Shown in pieces: positions 16,040 through 24,822 of a DNA stretch of 64,000 bases. Position 1 is the first letter of the stretch; every line of letters starts with the position of its first letter. The stretch is from JBDSKH01 sp035495435 (GTDB lineage Bacteria > Actinomycetota > Actinomycetes > Actinomycetales > Microbacteriaceae), in assembly GCA_035495435.1 (NCBI GenBank), contig DATJFV010000054.1, forward strand, positions 1-64,000, given 5' to 3'. The notes beneath the pieces were generated by a model that saw only the letters and a list, made by a program, of their open reading frames with translations, searched no databases and was not told the origin of the DNA. The translations under genes and the position numbers were made by a program.

Positions 16040-16450
16040 ATGAGCCCTCTGCTGATCGCCGGTGCCGTGTTCGCCGCCCTCGCGGCGCTGATCCACGTCT
16101 ACATCTTCGTGCTCGAGAGCCTGCGCTGGACGCGGGCGTCGACCCGGCGCATCTTCGGCGTCGCCTCGGAGGACGACGCTCGGGTGACGAAGGCGCTGGC
16201 GTTCAACCAGGGCTTCTACAACCTGTTCCTCGCCCTCGGCGCGGTGGTCGGCATCGTGCTGCTGCTGACCGGAACCGCGGTGCAGGCCGGGCTCGGGGTC
16301 GCTGCGACCGCGCTCGGCAGCATGGTGCTCGCCGCGACCGTGCTGCTGGTGTCGAATCCGAAGATGGCGCGCAGCGCGGCAATACAGGGGCTCGCACCGC
16401 TCGTCGGGCTGGTGCTGCTGATCGTTGGTGCCGCCCTTTCTGGGGCGTGA
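16040..16450 (+). CDS. DUF1304 membrane protein
   Basis: A 136-residue integral membrane protein with four hydrophobic segments. It has the family pattern of an N-terminal helix followed by HVYIFVLESLRWT, then RRIFGV and NQGFYNLFLALGAVVG. Members are small four-helix membrane proteins of unknown function. The start is ATG 16040, preceded by CAGGCT at leaderless spacing. It stands alone between the acuI-like gene and a secreted glycosidase. Confidence 0.82.
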   Translation: MSPLLIAGAVFAALAALIHVYIFVLESLRWTRASTRRIFGVASEDDARVTKALAFNQGFYNLFLALGAVVGIVLLLTGTAVQAGLGVAATALGSMVLAATVLLVSNPKMARSAAIQGLAPLVGLVLLIVGAALSGA

Positions 16451-16501
16451 CCCCGCCGCGTCCGCGGCGTAACGTGACCGGCACCTGAGGGGGGTCTGCC
16501 G

Positions 16502-18250
16502 GTGGCACGTGTCCGCGCGCTCGTCGTCGCAGCGATCGCCGTCGCCCTCGTTCTCACCGGGATCGCCCCGGCACTGCCGGCGAGCGCCGCGGTGTCGCGT
16601 GAGCTGGCGATCCAGCAGATCCTCGCCGACACCAACGCCCTGCGCGCCCAGGTCGGGCTGCAGCCGCTGCGGCGCAACACCGCCCTCGATGCGGTGGCGC
16701 AGAACTGGACGCAGCATCAGGCCGACACCGGCACGATGGCGCACAACCCGAACCTGAGTGCGCAGATCCCGCCCGGCTACAACTGGCGGGGCGAGAACGT
16801 GGCCATGGGCTACAGCTACAAGCTGGTGGTCGCCGCGTGGCGGGCCTCCCCCGGCCACTACGCCAACATCGTGCGCTCGGAGTACACCGACATCGGCATC
16901 GGCTACGTGGAGAAGAACGGCACCGCCTGGTACACGCAGGACTTCGTGCAGTACTCCCGGCCGGGCCCGGCCGCCCCGGTGCCCTCGCCCACGCCCGACG
17001 CGGCGCCGGTGCCCCAGGTCAGCGGCAACACCATCGTCGACGCCCGCACCGGCCGGGTCTGGGTGCCGCACGGGGTCAACTGGCCGAGCTTCGAGTACGC
17101 CTGCCAGCAGGGCTGGGACTACACCCAGGGTGGGGCGACGGATGCCGCGGCGGCCGCCATGCGCGGCTGGGGCATCGACCTGGTGCGGCTTCCGCTCAAC
17201 GAGCAGTGCTGGATGGGCTGGGAATCGAACCCGCACTACGGCACGGTCACCGGGTACCGCCAGGCGGTGCGGGCGTTCGTCGACATCCTGAACGCGCACG
17301 GCATCGTCGTGGTGCTCGACCTGCACTGGTCGGCGCCGCCGGGTCAGCAGGCCGACGGGCAACGGGCGATGGCGACGACCCGGTCGGTGCTGTTCTGGCA
17401 GTCGGTCGCAGCGGCCTTCGCGAAGGTGCCGTCGGTCATCTTCGATGCGTTCAACGAGCCGTACTCGCGCGGGTCGTTCACGCTCAGCTGGTCGTGCTGG
17501 AAGAGCGGCGGATGCCGGGCGCCCGACGAGAACGACACCACCGCGACCAGCGGCCAGACCTTCACCGTCGCCGGCATGCAGGCGATCGTGACCGCGATCC
17601 GCAAGGCGGGTGCGAAGCAGCCGATCATGCTCGCCGGGCTCGACTACGCCAACGACCTGCGCGGCTGGCTGGCGAACCGTCCCTCCGACGGCCAGCTGAT
17701 CGCCTCGTGGCACAACTATCCGGGGCAGCGCTGCCAGACGCTCACCTGCTGGAACGCCGAGATCGCGCCGGTCGCGGCACAGGTTCCGGTGATCACCAGT
17801 GAGTTCGGCATGACCCGCGCCGACACCGACACGATGACCCCGTTCATGACCTGGGCCGACGCCCACGGCATCGGCTACGCGCCGTGGGCGTGGTGGGTGG
17901 TCGATGCCTCCGAGTCGCCGTCGGCGGCGCTCTACGCGCTGATCACCGACGATGAGACGTTCGCCCCGAAGGAGCCGGAGGGCACACTGTACTCCGCGCA
18001 CCTGGCGAGCCTGGCCGGCCCGGCGGTCGCCCCCCCGCCGCCGGGTCGCACCGGCCCCTCACCGGTTCCCACCGGGACACCCGCTCCCCGGCCACCTGCG
18101 GCGACGCCGACGCCCGAGCCGCGCGATCCGGCGAGCACATCGGGCGCTGCGGCGCTCGCACCGTCGAGCGAGTCCACGCCGACGCCGGCCCCGGCCCCCG
18201 AGCCGGAGCTCAAGGTCGGGCTCTGGCTGCCGCCGCGCCGGATGGGGTAG
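16502..18250 (+). CDS. Secreted CAP/SCP-domain - GH5 glycoside hydrolase fusion
   Basis: A 582-residue exported protein. A Sec signal peptide covers residues 1-29 (cleavage after ASA). Residues about 35-155 form a CAP/SCP domain of the YkwD kind (LADTNALRAQVGLQPL, AQNWTQHQADTGTMAHN, GENVAMGYS, SPGHYANI). After a Pro-rich linker, residues about 175-490 are a GH5-like TIM barrel (HGVNWPSFEYACQQGWDYTQ, VVVLDLHWSAP). Its expected acid/base is Glu319 in DAFNEPY and its nucleophile Glu434 in TSEFGM. A Pro/Ala/Thr-rich tail of about 80 residues ends the protein, without a sorting motif or membrane helix. It probably hydrolyses a beta-glucan or related polysaccharide outside the cell. The CAP domain may bind the wall or a sterol-like or lipid ligand (inference). 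Confidence 0.85.
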   Translation: MARVRALVVAAIAVALVLTGIAPALPASAAVSRELAIQQILADTNALRAQVGLQPLRRNTALDAVAQNWTQHQADTGTMAHNPNLSAQIPPGYNWRGENVAMGYSYKLVVAAWRASPGHYANIVRSEYTDIGIGYVEKNGTAWYTQDFVQYSRPGPAAPVPSPTPDAAPVPQVSGNTIVDARTGRVWVPHGVNWPSFEYACQQGWDYTQGGATDAAAAAMRGWGIDLVRLPLNEQCWMGWESNPHYGTVTGYRQAVRAFVDILNAHGIVVVLDLHWSAPPGQQADGQRAMATTRSVLFWQSVAAAFAKVPSVIFDAFNEPYSRGSFTLSWSCWKSGGCRAPDENDTTATSGQTFTVAGMQAIVTAIRKAGAKQPIMLAGLDYANDLRGWLANRPSDGQLIASWHNYPGQRCQTLTCWNAEIAPVAAQVPVITSEFGMTRADTDTMTPFMTWADAHGIGYAPWAWWVVDASESPSAALYALITDDETFAPKEPEGTLYSAHLASLAGPAVAPPPPGRTGPSPVPTGTPAPRPPAATPTPEPRDPASTSGAAALAPSSESTPTPAPAPEPELKVGLWLPPRRMG

Positions 18251-18265
18251 TCGAGTCCCTGCGCG

Positions 18266-19600
18266 TCAGGGGCGCTCGGCGGCGGCCGCCGCCCGGGCGG
18301 CCGCGGGGAGCGCGTCGACGATGCGGTCGAGGTGCTCCGCGGTGTGCGCCGCCGAGAGGAACCAGGCCTCGAACACCGACGGCGGCAGCGCCACGCCCTG
18401 CTCGAGCATGGCGTGGAAGAACGGCGGGTAGCGCCACGCCTCCTGGTCTTTCGCGTCGGCGTAGTCGCGCACCGGGTCACCGCGGAAGGCGAGCGAGAAG
18501 AGGCTCCCGGCGCGCGGGGTGACGTGCGCGACGCCGGCCGCCGACAACGCCGCCGACACCTCCGTCGCCAGCCGCTCGGCGGCGGCATCGACCTGCGCGT
18601 ACACCTCGGGCGTCGCGAGGCGCAGCGTCGCAAGCCCGGCGGCCACGGCGACCGGGTTCCCGCTGAGCGTGCCCGCCTGGTACACCGGGCCGGTCGGGGC
18701 GAGCAGATCGAGGATCTCGGCGCGGCCGCCCAGCGCGGCCAGCGGCATCCCGCCCCCGATCACCTTGCCGAAGGTGATCAGGTCGGGTGTCCAGCCCAGC
18801 CCGTCGGGGACGACCGCGCCCGCCTCCAGCCCCCACCATCCGGCCGGGCCGACCCGGAACCCGGTGAGCACCTCGTCGAGGATGAGGAGAGCGCCGTGCT
18901 CGTGTGCGAGAGCGGCGAGCGCCCGGTTGAACCCGCGCCCCGGAGCCAGCACCCCCGCATTCGCGCCTGCCGCCTCGGTGATCACGGCCGCGATGCGTCC
19001 GGGGTGCGCGGAGAACGCCGCACGCACGGCATCCAGATCGTTGTACGGCAGTACCAGCGTCTGCGCCGCCACCGGTGCCGGAATGCCCGCCGATCCCGGC
19101 AGCCCGAGCGTCGCCACCCCCGACCCCGACTCGGCCAGCAGCCCGTCGGAGTGGCCGTGGTAGTGCCCGGAGAACTTGATCAGCACGTCGCGCCCGGTGG
19201 CTCCGCGCGCCAGCCGGATGGCGGTCATCGTGGCCTCGGTGCCGGTGGACACCAGCCGCAGCTTCTCGACGCCGCGCACCCCCTGCACGCAGAGCCGCTC
19301 GCGCACCAGTTCGGCCAGCTCGGTCTCGCCGGGATGCGGTGCCCCGTACGACAGCCCGCGCGCGGCGGCGGCCTGGACGGCCGCGACCACCTCGGGGTGC
19401 GCGTGCCCGAGCAGCGCCGGCCCCCACGACATGACGAGGTCGATGTACGCGCGGCCCTCGACGTCGGTGATGGTGGCGCCGCGGGCGCTCGCGATGGAGC
19501 GCGGGGTGCCACCGACCGAGCCGTACGCCCGCACCGGCGAGTTCACCCCGCCGGGGATGAGCGCCCGGGCGCGCTTCGCCGCCTCGTCGTTGGTGGTCAC
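18266..19600 (-). CDS. hemL: Glutamate-1-semialdehyde 2,1-aminomutase
   Basis: A 444-residue PLP enzyme converting glutamate-1-semialdehyde to 5-aminolevulinate, the second step of the C5 heme route. PGGVNSPVRAYGSVGG is at the N-terminus, and Lys279 in FGKVIGGGMPLAALGG is the expected PLP lysine. GTG at 19598-19600 overlaps the preceding gene by 4 nt (GTGA). It is the last gene of a minus-strand run with hemB, hemD, hemC, cpfC and chdC, so heme synthesis genes are translated in a coupled string. It ends 15 bp from the convergent CAP-GH5 gene, with no hairpin between them. Confidence 0.95.
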   Translation of the reverse strand: MTTNDEAAKRARALIPGGVNSPVRAYGSVGGTPRSIASARGATITDVEGRAYIDLVMSWGPALLGHAHPEVVAAVQAAAARGLSYGAPHPGETELAELVRERLCVQGVRGVEKLRLVSTGTEATMTAIRLARGATGRDVLIKFSGHYHGHSDGLLAESGSGVATLGLPGSAGIPAPVAAQTLVLPYNDLDAVRAAFSAHPGRIAAVITEAAGANAGVLAPGRGFNRALAALAHEHGALLILDEVLTGFRVGPAGWWGLEAGAVVPDGLGWTPDLITFGKVIGGGMPLAALGGRAEILDLLAPTGPVYQAGTLSGNPVAVAAGLATLRLATPEVYAQVDAAAERLATEVSAALSAAGVAHVTPRAGSLFSLAFRGDPVRDYADAKDQEAWRYPPFFHAMLEQGVALPPSVFEAWFLSAAHTAEHLDRIVDALPAAARAAAAAERP

Positions 19601-20046
19601 GCCGGCTCCAGCCCGACCGGCTCCAACCCGAGGTGCCGGCGCACCTCGGCAGCGTGGGTGAGCACCCGCTCCCGGGAAGCGACGGTCGCACCGACCTCGC
19701 GCACCCAGCCCGACGCGGGGCGGAACGACAGCAGCCCCAGCACCGGGTCCTTCGGGTCGAGGAAGCGCCAGTAGGGCAGCACCACGACGGCGGTCAGCTC
19801 GCCGGGGCCGTACCGGAAGTCGCGGAACCAGCCGCGCACCAGCACGCCGTCACCGGCCAGGAACACCCCGACGAACAGCGAGCGCACCGCGAGTGCCGCC
19901 ACGGCGAGTTCGATCGCGAGAGCCAGCGGCCAGCCGCTCGCGTCGGCCGCGAGCCAGACCCCGAGGAACACGCTGACGACGGCGAACGCGCCGACGGCGA
20001 AGATCCGGGGCACCAGGCCCGACCCGCGCAGCCGTGTCGTGGTCAC
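19597..20046 (-). CDS. Small membrane protein between hemB and hemL, unknown function
   Basis: 149 residues with two transmembrane helices (about residues 12-32 and 38-62) and a cytoplasmic beta-rich segment (VLVRGWFRDFRYGPGELTAV, YWRFLDPKDPVLGLLSFRP), similar in style to bacterial PH-like membrane proteins. GTG at 20044-20046 overlaps the hemB stop and its own stop overlaps the hemL start, so it is locked into the heme operon. I do not recognise a known heme enzyme in it. A role in membrane placement of the pathway or a purely incidental position are both possible. Confidence 0.7.
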   Translation of the reverse strand: MTTTRLRGSGLVPRIFAVGAFAVVSVFLGVWLAADASGWPLALAIELAVAALAVRSLFVGVFLAGDGVLVRGWFRDFRYGPGELTAVVVLPYWRFLDPKDPVLGLLSFRPASGWVREVGATVASRERVLTHAAEVRRHLGLEPVGLEPA

Positions 20047-21041
20047 CGGCCGGCCACCCGCTCGGCGTACTCGAGCGCGAAGTAGGTGAGCACCGCATCC
20101 GCCCCCGCCCGCACGATCGAGGTCAGCGACTCGTCGATCGCGCGCTCGCGATCGATCCAGCCATGGGCCGCAGCGGCCTCGATCATGGCGTACTCGCCGC
20201 TCACCTGGTACGCCCAGACCGGCACCGGGGATGCGGCGGCCGCGTCGGCGAGCACATCGAGGTACGACATGGCCGGCTTCACCATGACCACGTCGGCGCC
20301 CTCGTCGACGTCGAGCAGCACCTCGCGCAGACCCTCGCGCCGGTTGCCCGGATCGAGCTGGTAGCTGCGCCGGTCGCCCTGCAGCGACGACTGCACCGCC
20401 TCACGGAACGGGCCGTAGAACGCCGAGGCGTACTTCGCGGCGTAGCCCAGCAGCGCGGTGCCGGTGTGCCCGGCGGTGTCGAGCGCGTCGCGCACGACGG
20501 CGACTTGGCCGTCCATCATGCCGCTCAGCCCCAGCATCGCCGAGCCCGCCTCGGCCTGAGCGAGCCCCATCGCGGCGTACCGCTCGAGCGAGGCGTCGTT
20601 GTCGACCCGGCCCCGCGCGTCGAGCACCCCGCAGTGGCCGTGGTCGGTGAACTCGTCGAGGCACAGGTCGGTCTGCACGACCAGCGCATCGCCGGCCTCG
20701 GCCACGGCGACGCGGGTCGCGACGTTCAGGATGCCGTCGGGGTCGGTCGCGCCGGTCCCGGTCGCGTCCTTGTGCTCGGGCACCCCGAAGAGCATCACCC
20801 CGCCGATGCCGGCGGTAGCGGCACGGTGCAGCTCGGCCTTCAACGAATCGAGGCTGTGCTGCACGACGCCGGGCATCGAGCCGATCGGCACCGGCTCGGT
20901 GGCCCCCTCGCGCACGAAGAGCGGAAGGATCAGTTGCCCGGCGTCGATCCGGGTCTCGCGCGCCAGCCGGCGCAGCGCGGGCGTCGCACGCAGGCGCCGC
21001 GGCCGGATGACCGGGCCGTGCACCGCGCCCTGGTCACTCAT
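20043..21041 (-). CDS. hemB: Porphobilinogen synthase (ALA dehydratase)
   Basis: A 332-residue enzyme condensing two 5-aminolevulinates into porphobilinogen. RPRRLRATPALRRL and LPLFVREG are N-terminal family blocks. The Schiff-base lysines lie in YAAKYASAFYGPFR and VMVKPAMSYLDV. The metal-binding stretch reads DLCLDEFTDHGHCG: two Cys of the classical three-Cys zinc site remain and one is Asp, a pattern known from actinobacterial HemB, so zinc use cannot be assumed. It overlaps hemD by 8 nt and the small membrane protein by 4 nt. Confidence 0.95.
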   Translation of the reverse strand: MSDQGAVHGPVIRPRRLRATPALRRLARETRIDAGQLILPLFVREGATEPVPIGSMPGVVQHSLDSLKAELHRAATAGIGGVMLFGVPEHKDATGTGATDPDGILNVATRVAVAEAGDALVVQTDLCLDEFTDHGHCGVLDARGRVDNDASLERYAAMGLAQAEAGSAMLGLSGMMDGQVAVVRDALDTAGHTGTALLGYAAKYASAFYGPFREAVQSSLQGDRRSYQLDPGNRREGLREVLLDVDEGADVVMVKPAMSYLDVLADAAAASPVPVWAYQVSGEYAMIEAAAAHGWIDRERAIDESLTSIVRAGADAVLTYFALEYAERVAGR

Positions 21042-21795
21042 TGACGGCGTACTCCACGAGAGCGTCGATCAGCGACTCGGCCGAGCGCTCCTCGGCGATG
21101 ACGTGCACCGGCAGGCCGGCGGCACGCGCGTCGAAGGCGGTGCGCGGCCCGATGCAGGCGATCACGATCTCGGCGGGCAGCTCGGGCAGCTCGGCGGCCA
21201 GCTGCCGGGCGACGCTGCCCGAGGTGACGAGGACCCCGCGGATCGCACCGGACTGCAGGTCGGCCTTCACCGCGGGCGCGATGGGCAACCCGACGGTGCG
21301 GTAGGCGGTGACGTACTCGACGGCGAAGCCCAGCTTCGACAGTCCCGCGACCAGCGTCGGATCGGCGATGTCGGACTGCGGGATCAGCACCCGGCCGCGG
21401 ATCTCGCTCGCCGGCCACTCCTTCACCAGACCCCGCGCCGAGTTGTCGGCACCGGGAACGAAGTCGACCCGGTACCCCGCCAGCTGCAGGGCCGCGGCGG
21501 TGGTCTCGCCGACCGCGGCGATCCGCGTCGAGTCGGGCACCCGGACGCCCTGACCGCTGAGCACGTCGACGGTGGTGGCGCTGGTGACGACGAGCCAGTC
21601 GTACTGGCCGTCCTGCAATTCGTGCAGGGCGTTGGCCAGCGGTGTCGGATCTTCGGCGCTGGCGAAGTTGATCAGCGGCGCGATCACCGGCGCGGCGCCG
21701 AACCCGCGCAGGGTCGCGGCGACCGCGTCGCCCCAGGTTCCCCCACGCGGCACCAGCACTCGCCAGCCGCTGAGCGGCTTGTCGGCCACCGTCAT
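21034..21795 (-). CDS. hemD: Uroporphyrinogen-III synthase
   Basis: 253 residues; it cyclises hydroxymethylbilane with inversion of ring D. The family is weakly conserved, but the two-lobed pattern is clear: WLVVTSATTVDVL in lobe one, RVLIPQSDIADPTLVAGL, the VEYVTAYRTV linker and GVLVTSGSVARQLA in lobe two. It lies between hemC and hemB with 4- and 8-nt overlaps, which strongly supports the call. The ATG is at 21793-21795. Confidence 0.9.
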   Translation of the reverse strand: MTVADKPLSGWRVLVPRGGTWGDAVAATLRGFGAAPVIAPLINFASAEDPTPLANALHELQDGQYDWLVVTSATTVDVLSGQGVRVPDSTRIAAVGETTAAALQLAGYRVDFVPGADNSARGLVKEWPASEIRGRVLIPQSDIADPTLVAGLSKLGFAVEYVTAYRTVGLPIAPAVKADLQSGAIRGVLVTSGSVARQLAAELPELPAEIVIACIGPRTAFDARAAGLPVHVIAEERSAESLIDALVEYAVNE

Positions 21796-22721
21796 CCGGC
21801 ACCTCCGAGCGGAGCGAGATCGGCGGCGCCCGCCTCGAGCAGTTCGGCCGCGACCCGGCCGGCGAGCTCACCCGCGGGGTCGGCCACGTCTTCGGGGTAG
21901 AGCGCGTGGGCGCTGCTCAGCCGCTGGGCACCGTCGGGGGCGTAGACCCGCGCGCTGAGGAACAGCAGGCCGTCGTCGAGCAGCGCGTGCGCACCGATGG
22001 GGGCCGCGCAGCCCGCTTCGAGCCGGGCCAGCACGCCGCGCTCGGCGGTGGCGGCGAGGCGGGTGGGGCGGTGGTCGAGCTTCGCCAGCCGGGCGCGCAG
22101 CCCGGTCGGGGCGTCACCGCGTGCCTCGACGGCCAGGGCACCCTGGGCCGGTGCGGTCGGCCAGGGGTCGATGCCGAAGAACTCGGTCACGGCATCCAGC
22201 CGCCCGAGCCGTTCGAGACCGGCGGCGGCCAGCACCACCGCGTCGAGGTCGTCCCCGACCCGCGCCAGCCGGGAGTCGACGTTGCCGCGGATCTCGACCA
22301 CCTCCAGGTCGGGGCGGCGCGCCAGCAGCTGCGCGCGGCGGCGGGGCGACCCGGTGCCGACCCGCGCACCGGGTGCGAGTGTGTCGAGAGTCAGCCCGTC
22401 GGCGGCGCAGAGCGCATCGCGGGCGTCACCCCGGCGCGGGATGGCGACGATCTCGAGCCCGTCGGGCTGCTGCGTCGGCAGGTCCTTGAACGAGTGCACG
22501 AGAGCGTCGACCTCGCCGGCCAGCAGCGCCGTGCGCAGAGCCGTCGCGAAGACCCCGGTGCCGCCGAGATCGGCGAGGGCCGCGGTCGAGGTGTCGCCCT
22601 CGGTGGAGATCACCACCAGTTCGGCTCCGAGCTTGTCGGCGACCGGTTGCGCCTGGGCGAGCGCGAGGGCGCTGCCGCGCGTTCCGATGCGCAGGGTTCC
22701 GCCGCTGCCCGCGCCGCTCAC
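21792..22721 (-). CDS. hemC: Hydroxymethylbilane synthase (porphobilinogen deaminase)
   Basis: A 309-residue enzyme polymerising four porphobilinogens. It opens with LRIGTRGSALALAQAQPVA. The catalytic-site Asp is in EIRGNVDSRLAR, and the dipyrromethane cofactor attaches to Cys in RLEAGCAAPIGAHAL. The open frame continues far upstream, but the GTG at 22719-22721, overlapping the cpfC stop by 4 nt, gives the normal N-terminus with only nine residues before the RIGTRGS motif. Lengths and overlaps indicate one mRNA with hemD and hemB. Confidence 0.95.
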   Translation of the reverse strand: MSGAGSGGTLRIGTRGSALALAQAQPVADKLGAELVVISTEGDTSTAALADLGGTGVFATALRTALLAGEVDALVHSFKDLPTQQPDGLEIVAIPRRGDARDALCAADGLTLDTLAPGARVGTGSPRRRAQLLARRPDLEVVEIRGNVDSRLARVGDDLDAVVLAAAGLERLGRLDAVTEFFGIDPWPTAPAQGALAVEARGDAPTGLRARLAKLDHRPTRLAATAERGVLARLEAGCAAPIGAHALLDDGLLFLSARVYAPDGAQRLSSAHALYPEDVADPAGELAGRVAAELLEAGAADLAPLGGAG

Positions 22722-23863
22722 GGCTGAATCCCCGAGATCGCCGGCCGGAACCCGAGCCGCACGTTCTCGCAGCATCCGGGGCGGCATACGTCGTACCAGG
22801 GTCCGAGCGCCGTCTCGGCCGGGCGCTCGGCGGCCGGCGTGCCGTTCACCCGCTCGAGGATCAGGTCGACCAGCCCGGCGACGTAGGCCGGATCGACACC
22901 CGGCGTCGGGGCGCGCAGCGCCACCACTCCGACCTCGGCGGCGGTCTCCCTCGCCTCGGTGTCGAGATCCCAGAGCACCTCCATGTGGTCCGAGACGAAG
23001 CCGACCGGCACGATGACCACGGCCTCGACGCCTCGCGCCGGCAGGTCGCGGATCACGTCGTTCACGTCGGGTTCCAGCCACGGCTGCGTCGGCGGGCCCG
23101 AGCGGCTCTGGTACACCAGCTCCCAGCCGATGTCCTGCCCACCGCCGAGTGCTCCGGCTTCGGTCATGACCGCCTCGGCGACCGCGAGGTGCTGGGTCTG
23201 GTACGCGTCGCCGTCCGGACCGCTGCGCTCGGCATCCGCGGTCGGGATGCTGTGGGTGGCGAACAGCACGCGGATCGCGTCGGCCGCGAAACCCCGGTCG
23301 GTCAGCTCGGCGAGCGCCGCCCGCACGCCGTCGACGAACGGCCGCACGAAGCCGGGATGGTCGAAGTACTGCCGCACCTTGTCGATGCGCAGTTCGTCGC
23401 CGAGCCCGGTCTCGTCGAGGGCCCGGGCGAAGTCTTCGCGGTACTGCCGGCAGCTGGAGTAACTGGAGTAGGCGCTCGTCGCCAGCCCCAGCAGCGTGCG
23501 GTGCCCCGCGGCATGCGCCTCGCGCAGCGCATCGGGCAGGTACGGCTGCCAGTTGCGGTTGCCCCAGTAGACGGGCAGGTCGATGCCGCGGTCGGCGAGC
23601 TCGGCCTCGAGCGCTGCCTTCAGCGCGCGGTTCTGGGCGTTGATCGGGCTGACGCCGCCGAAGTGCCGGTAGTGGTGCGCCACCTCCTCGAGCCGTTCGT
23701 CGGGGATGCCGCGGCCTCGGGTCACGTTGCGCAGGAAGGGGATCACGTCGTCCTGCCCCTCCGGGCCCCCGAAGCCGGCGAGCACCACGGCGTCGTAGGC
23801 GACCGGAACCTCGACATGCTCGGGGCCGGGTTCGGCGGCGGGCGTCGCCGCCAGCACGGTCAC
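22718..23863 (-). CDS. cpfC: Coproporphyrin III ferrochelatase (CpfC/HemH)
   Basis: A 381-residue ferrochelatase. DAVVLAGFGGPEGQDDVIPF, NAQNRALKAALEAEL, YWGNRNWQPYLPDAL, ATSAYSSYSSCRQY and the His in LFATHSIP are family marks. Next to chdC it should insert iron into coproporphyrin III, as known for Gram-positive pathways, rather than protoporphyrin. A Cys-containing C-terminus (WYDVCRPGCCEN) resembles actinobacterial ferrochelatases that carry a [2Fe-2S] cluster. The start is GTG at 23861-23863, overlapping chdC by 4 nt; the much longer open frame upstream is a reading-frame artefact. Confidence 0.93.
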   Translation of the reverse strand: MTVLAATPAAEPGPEHVEVPVAYDAVVLAGFGGPEGQDDVIPFLRNVTRGRGIPDERLEEVAHHYRHFGGVSPINAQNRALKAALEAELADRGIDLPVYWGNRNWQPYLPDALREAHAAGHRTLLGLATSAYSSYSSCRQYREDFARALDETGLGDELRIDKVRQYFDHPGFVRPFVDGVRAALAELTDRGFAADAIRVLFATHSIPTADAERSGPDGDAYQTQHLAVAEAVMTEAGALGGGQDIGWELVYQSRSGPPTQPWLEPDVNDVIRDLPARGVEAVVIVPVGFVSDHMEVLWDLDTEARETAAEVGVVALRAPTPGVDPAYVAGLVDLILERVNGTPAAERPAETALGPWYDVCRPGCCENVRLGFRPAISGIQP

Positions 23864-24528
23864 CGCAGCACCTCCGCCACCTCGGTGACGTCGATGCGCC
23901 GACCGGTGTAGAACGGCACCTCCTCGCGCACGTGCATGCGCGCCTCGGTCGCCCGCAGGTGACGCATCAGGTCGACGAGGTCGATCGGGTCGTCGGCCTC
24001 GAGCGCCAGCAGCCACTCGTAGTCGCCCAGCGCGAACGCCGCCACCGTGTTCGCCTGCACCTGCGGGTATTCGGAGCCCTTGCGGCCGTGGTCGGCGAGC
24101 ATCGTGCGGCGCTCGTCCTCGGGCAGCAGGTACCAGTCGTAGCTGCGCACGAACGGGTACACGGTCAGCCACCCCTTGGGCGGCAGCCCGCGCAGGAAGG
24201 CGGGGGCGTGCGAGCGGCTGAACTCGGCGTCGCGGTGCACGCCCAACGCGTTCCAGGTGGGGGCGACCCCGGTGAGTCCGCGCCGCAACGTGCGGTATGC
24301 GGCCTGCACCTCGGCGGGGTCGGGGCCGGTCAGCCAGAACAGTAGATCCGCGTCGGCCCGGAGGCCGGAGACGTCGTAGACGCCCCGCAGGGTGACGGAG
24401 CCGCCCGCCAGACCGGCCACCGCATCCGCCAGACCGCCCGCCGCGGGATCACCCGCAGCCGGGTCTCGCCTCAGCACCGCCCACAGGGCGTAGCCGACGG
24501 GGAGATCTTCAGCGGGGGCGTCGCTCAT
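23860..24528 (-). CDS. chdC: Coproheme decarboxylase (HemQ/ChdC)
   Basis: A 222-residue chlorite-dismutase-fold protein that oxidatively decarboxylates coproheme III to heme b, the last step of the coproporphyrin route. The YPFVRSYDWY segment supplies the reactive Tyr (Tyr124, equivalent to Tyr145 of Geobacillus HemQ); the Lys four residues later in Firmicutes is Arg128 here. His147 in MLADHGRKG is the expected heme ligand. The start is ATG at 24526-24528, preceded by a G-rich Shine-Dalgarno stretch. It heads the chdC-cpfC-hemC-hemD-hemB-membrane protein-hemL operon. Confidence 0.93.
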   Translation of the reverse strand: MSDAPAEDLPVGYALWAVLRRDPAAGDPAAGGLADAVAGLAGGSVTLRGVYDVSGLRADADLLFWLTGPDPAEVQAAYRTLRRGLTGVAPTWNALGVHRDAEFSRSHAPAFLRGLPPKGWLTVYPFVRSYDWYLLPEDERRTMLADHGRKGSEYPQVQANTVAAFALGDYEWLLALEADDPIDLVDLMRHLRATEARMHVREEVPFYTGRRIDVTEVAEVLR

Positions 24529-24585
24529 CGCCCCTATCCTCCCCCCGCGTCACGCGTCGCGCGAATCGAGGGATCGACAGGTGCG

Positions 24586-24822
24586 TCAGTCGTCGTCGGG
24601 GCCGAAGATGGCCCAGGCGAGCAGGCCGACCGCGACGACCGCGACCGCCACGCCGCCGACGATGAACGGCAGCGGGTTCTTCTCATAGGCGTTCATCGCC
24701 TGCTTGCCGAGGTCTTGTGCGCGCTTGGGCACGTTCAGCTTGTCCTCGATGGCGTCGAGAGCGTTGGCGAGGTCGTCGCGCGCCTTCTGCGCCTGTGCCT
24801 TGGCGGTGGAGGGGGTGCTCAT
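24586..24822 (-). CDS. DUF3618-like small membrane protein
   Basis: 78 residues: a charged amphipathic N-terminal half (KARDDLANALDAIEDKLNVP) and one transmembrane helix near the C-terminus (PFIVGGVAVAVVAVGLLAWA) ending in GPDDD. This matches DUF3618 proteins, which usually sit beside holin-X and YtxH-like genes. The ATG overlaps the stop of the holin-X-like gene (ATGA). Function unknown, probably part of a membrane stress module with the next two genes. Confidence 0.72.
   Translation of the reverse strand: MSTPSTAKAQAQKARDDLANALDAIEDKLNVPKRAQDLGKQAMNAYEKNPLPFIVGGVAVAVVAVGLLAWAIFGPDDD

Noticed and set aside
15905..18001. 698-codon minus-strand frame opposite the CAP-GH5 gene
   Set aside because: An artefact of third-position GC; no recognisable domain, and the plus strand has a full secreted enzyme.
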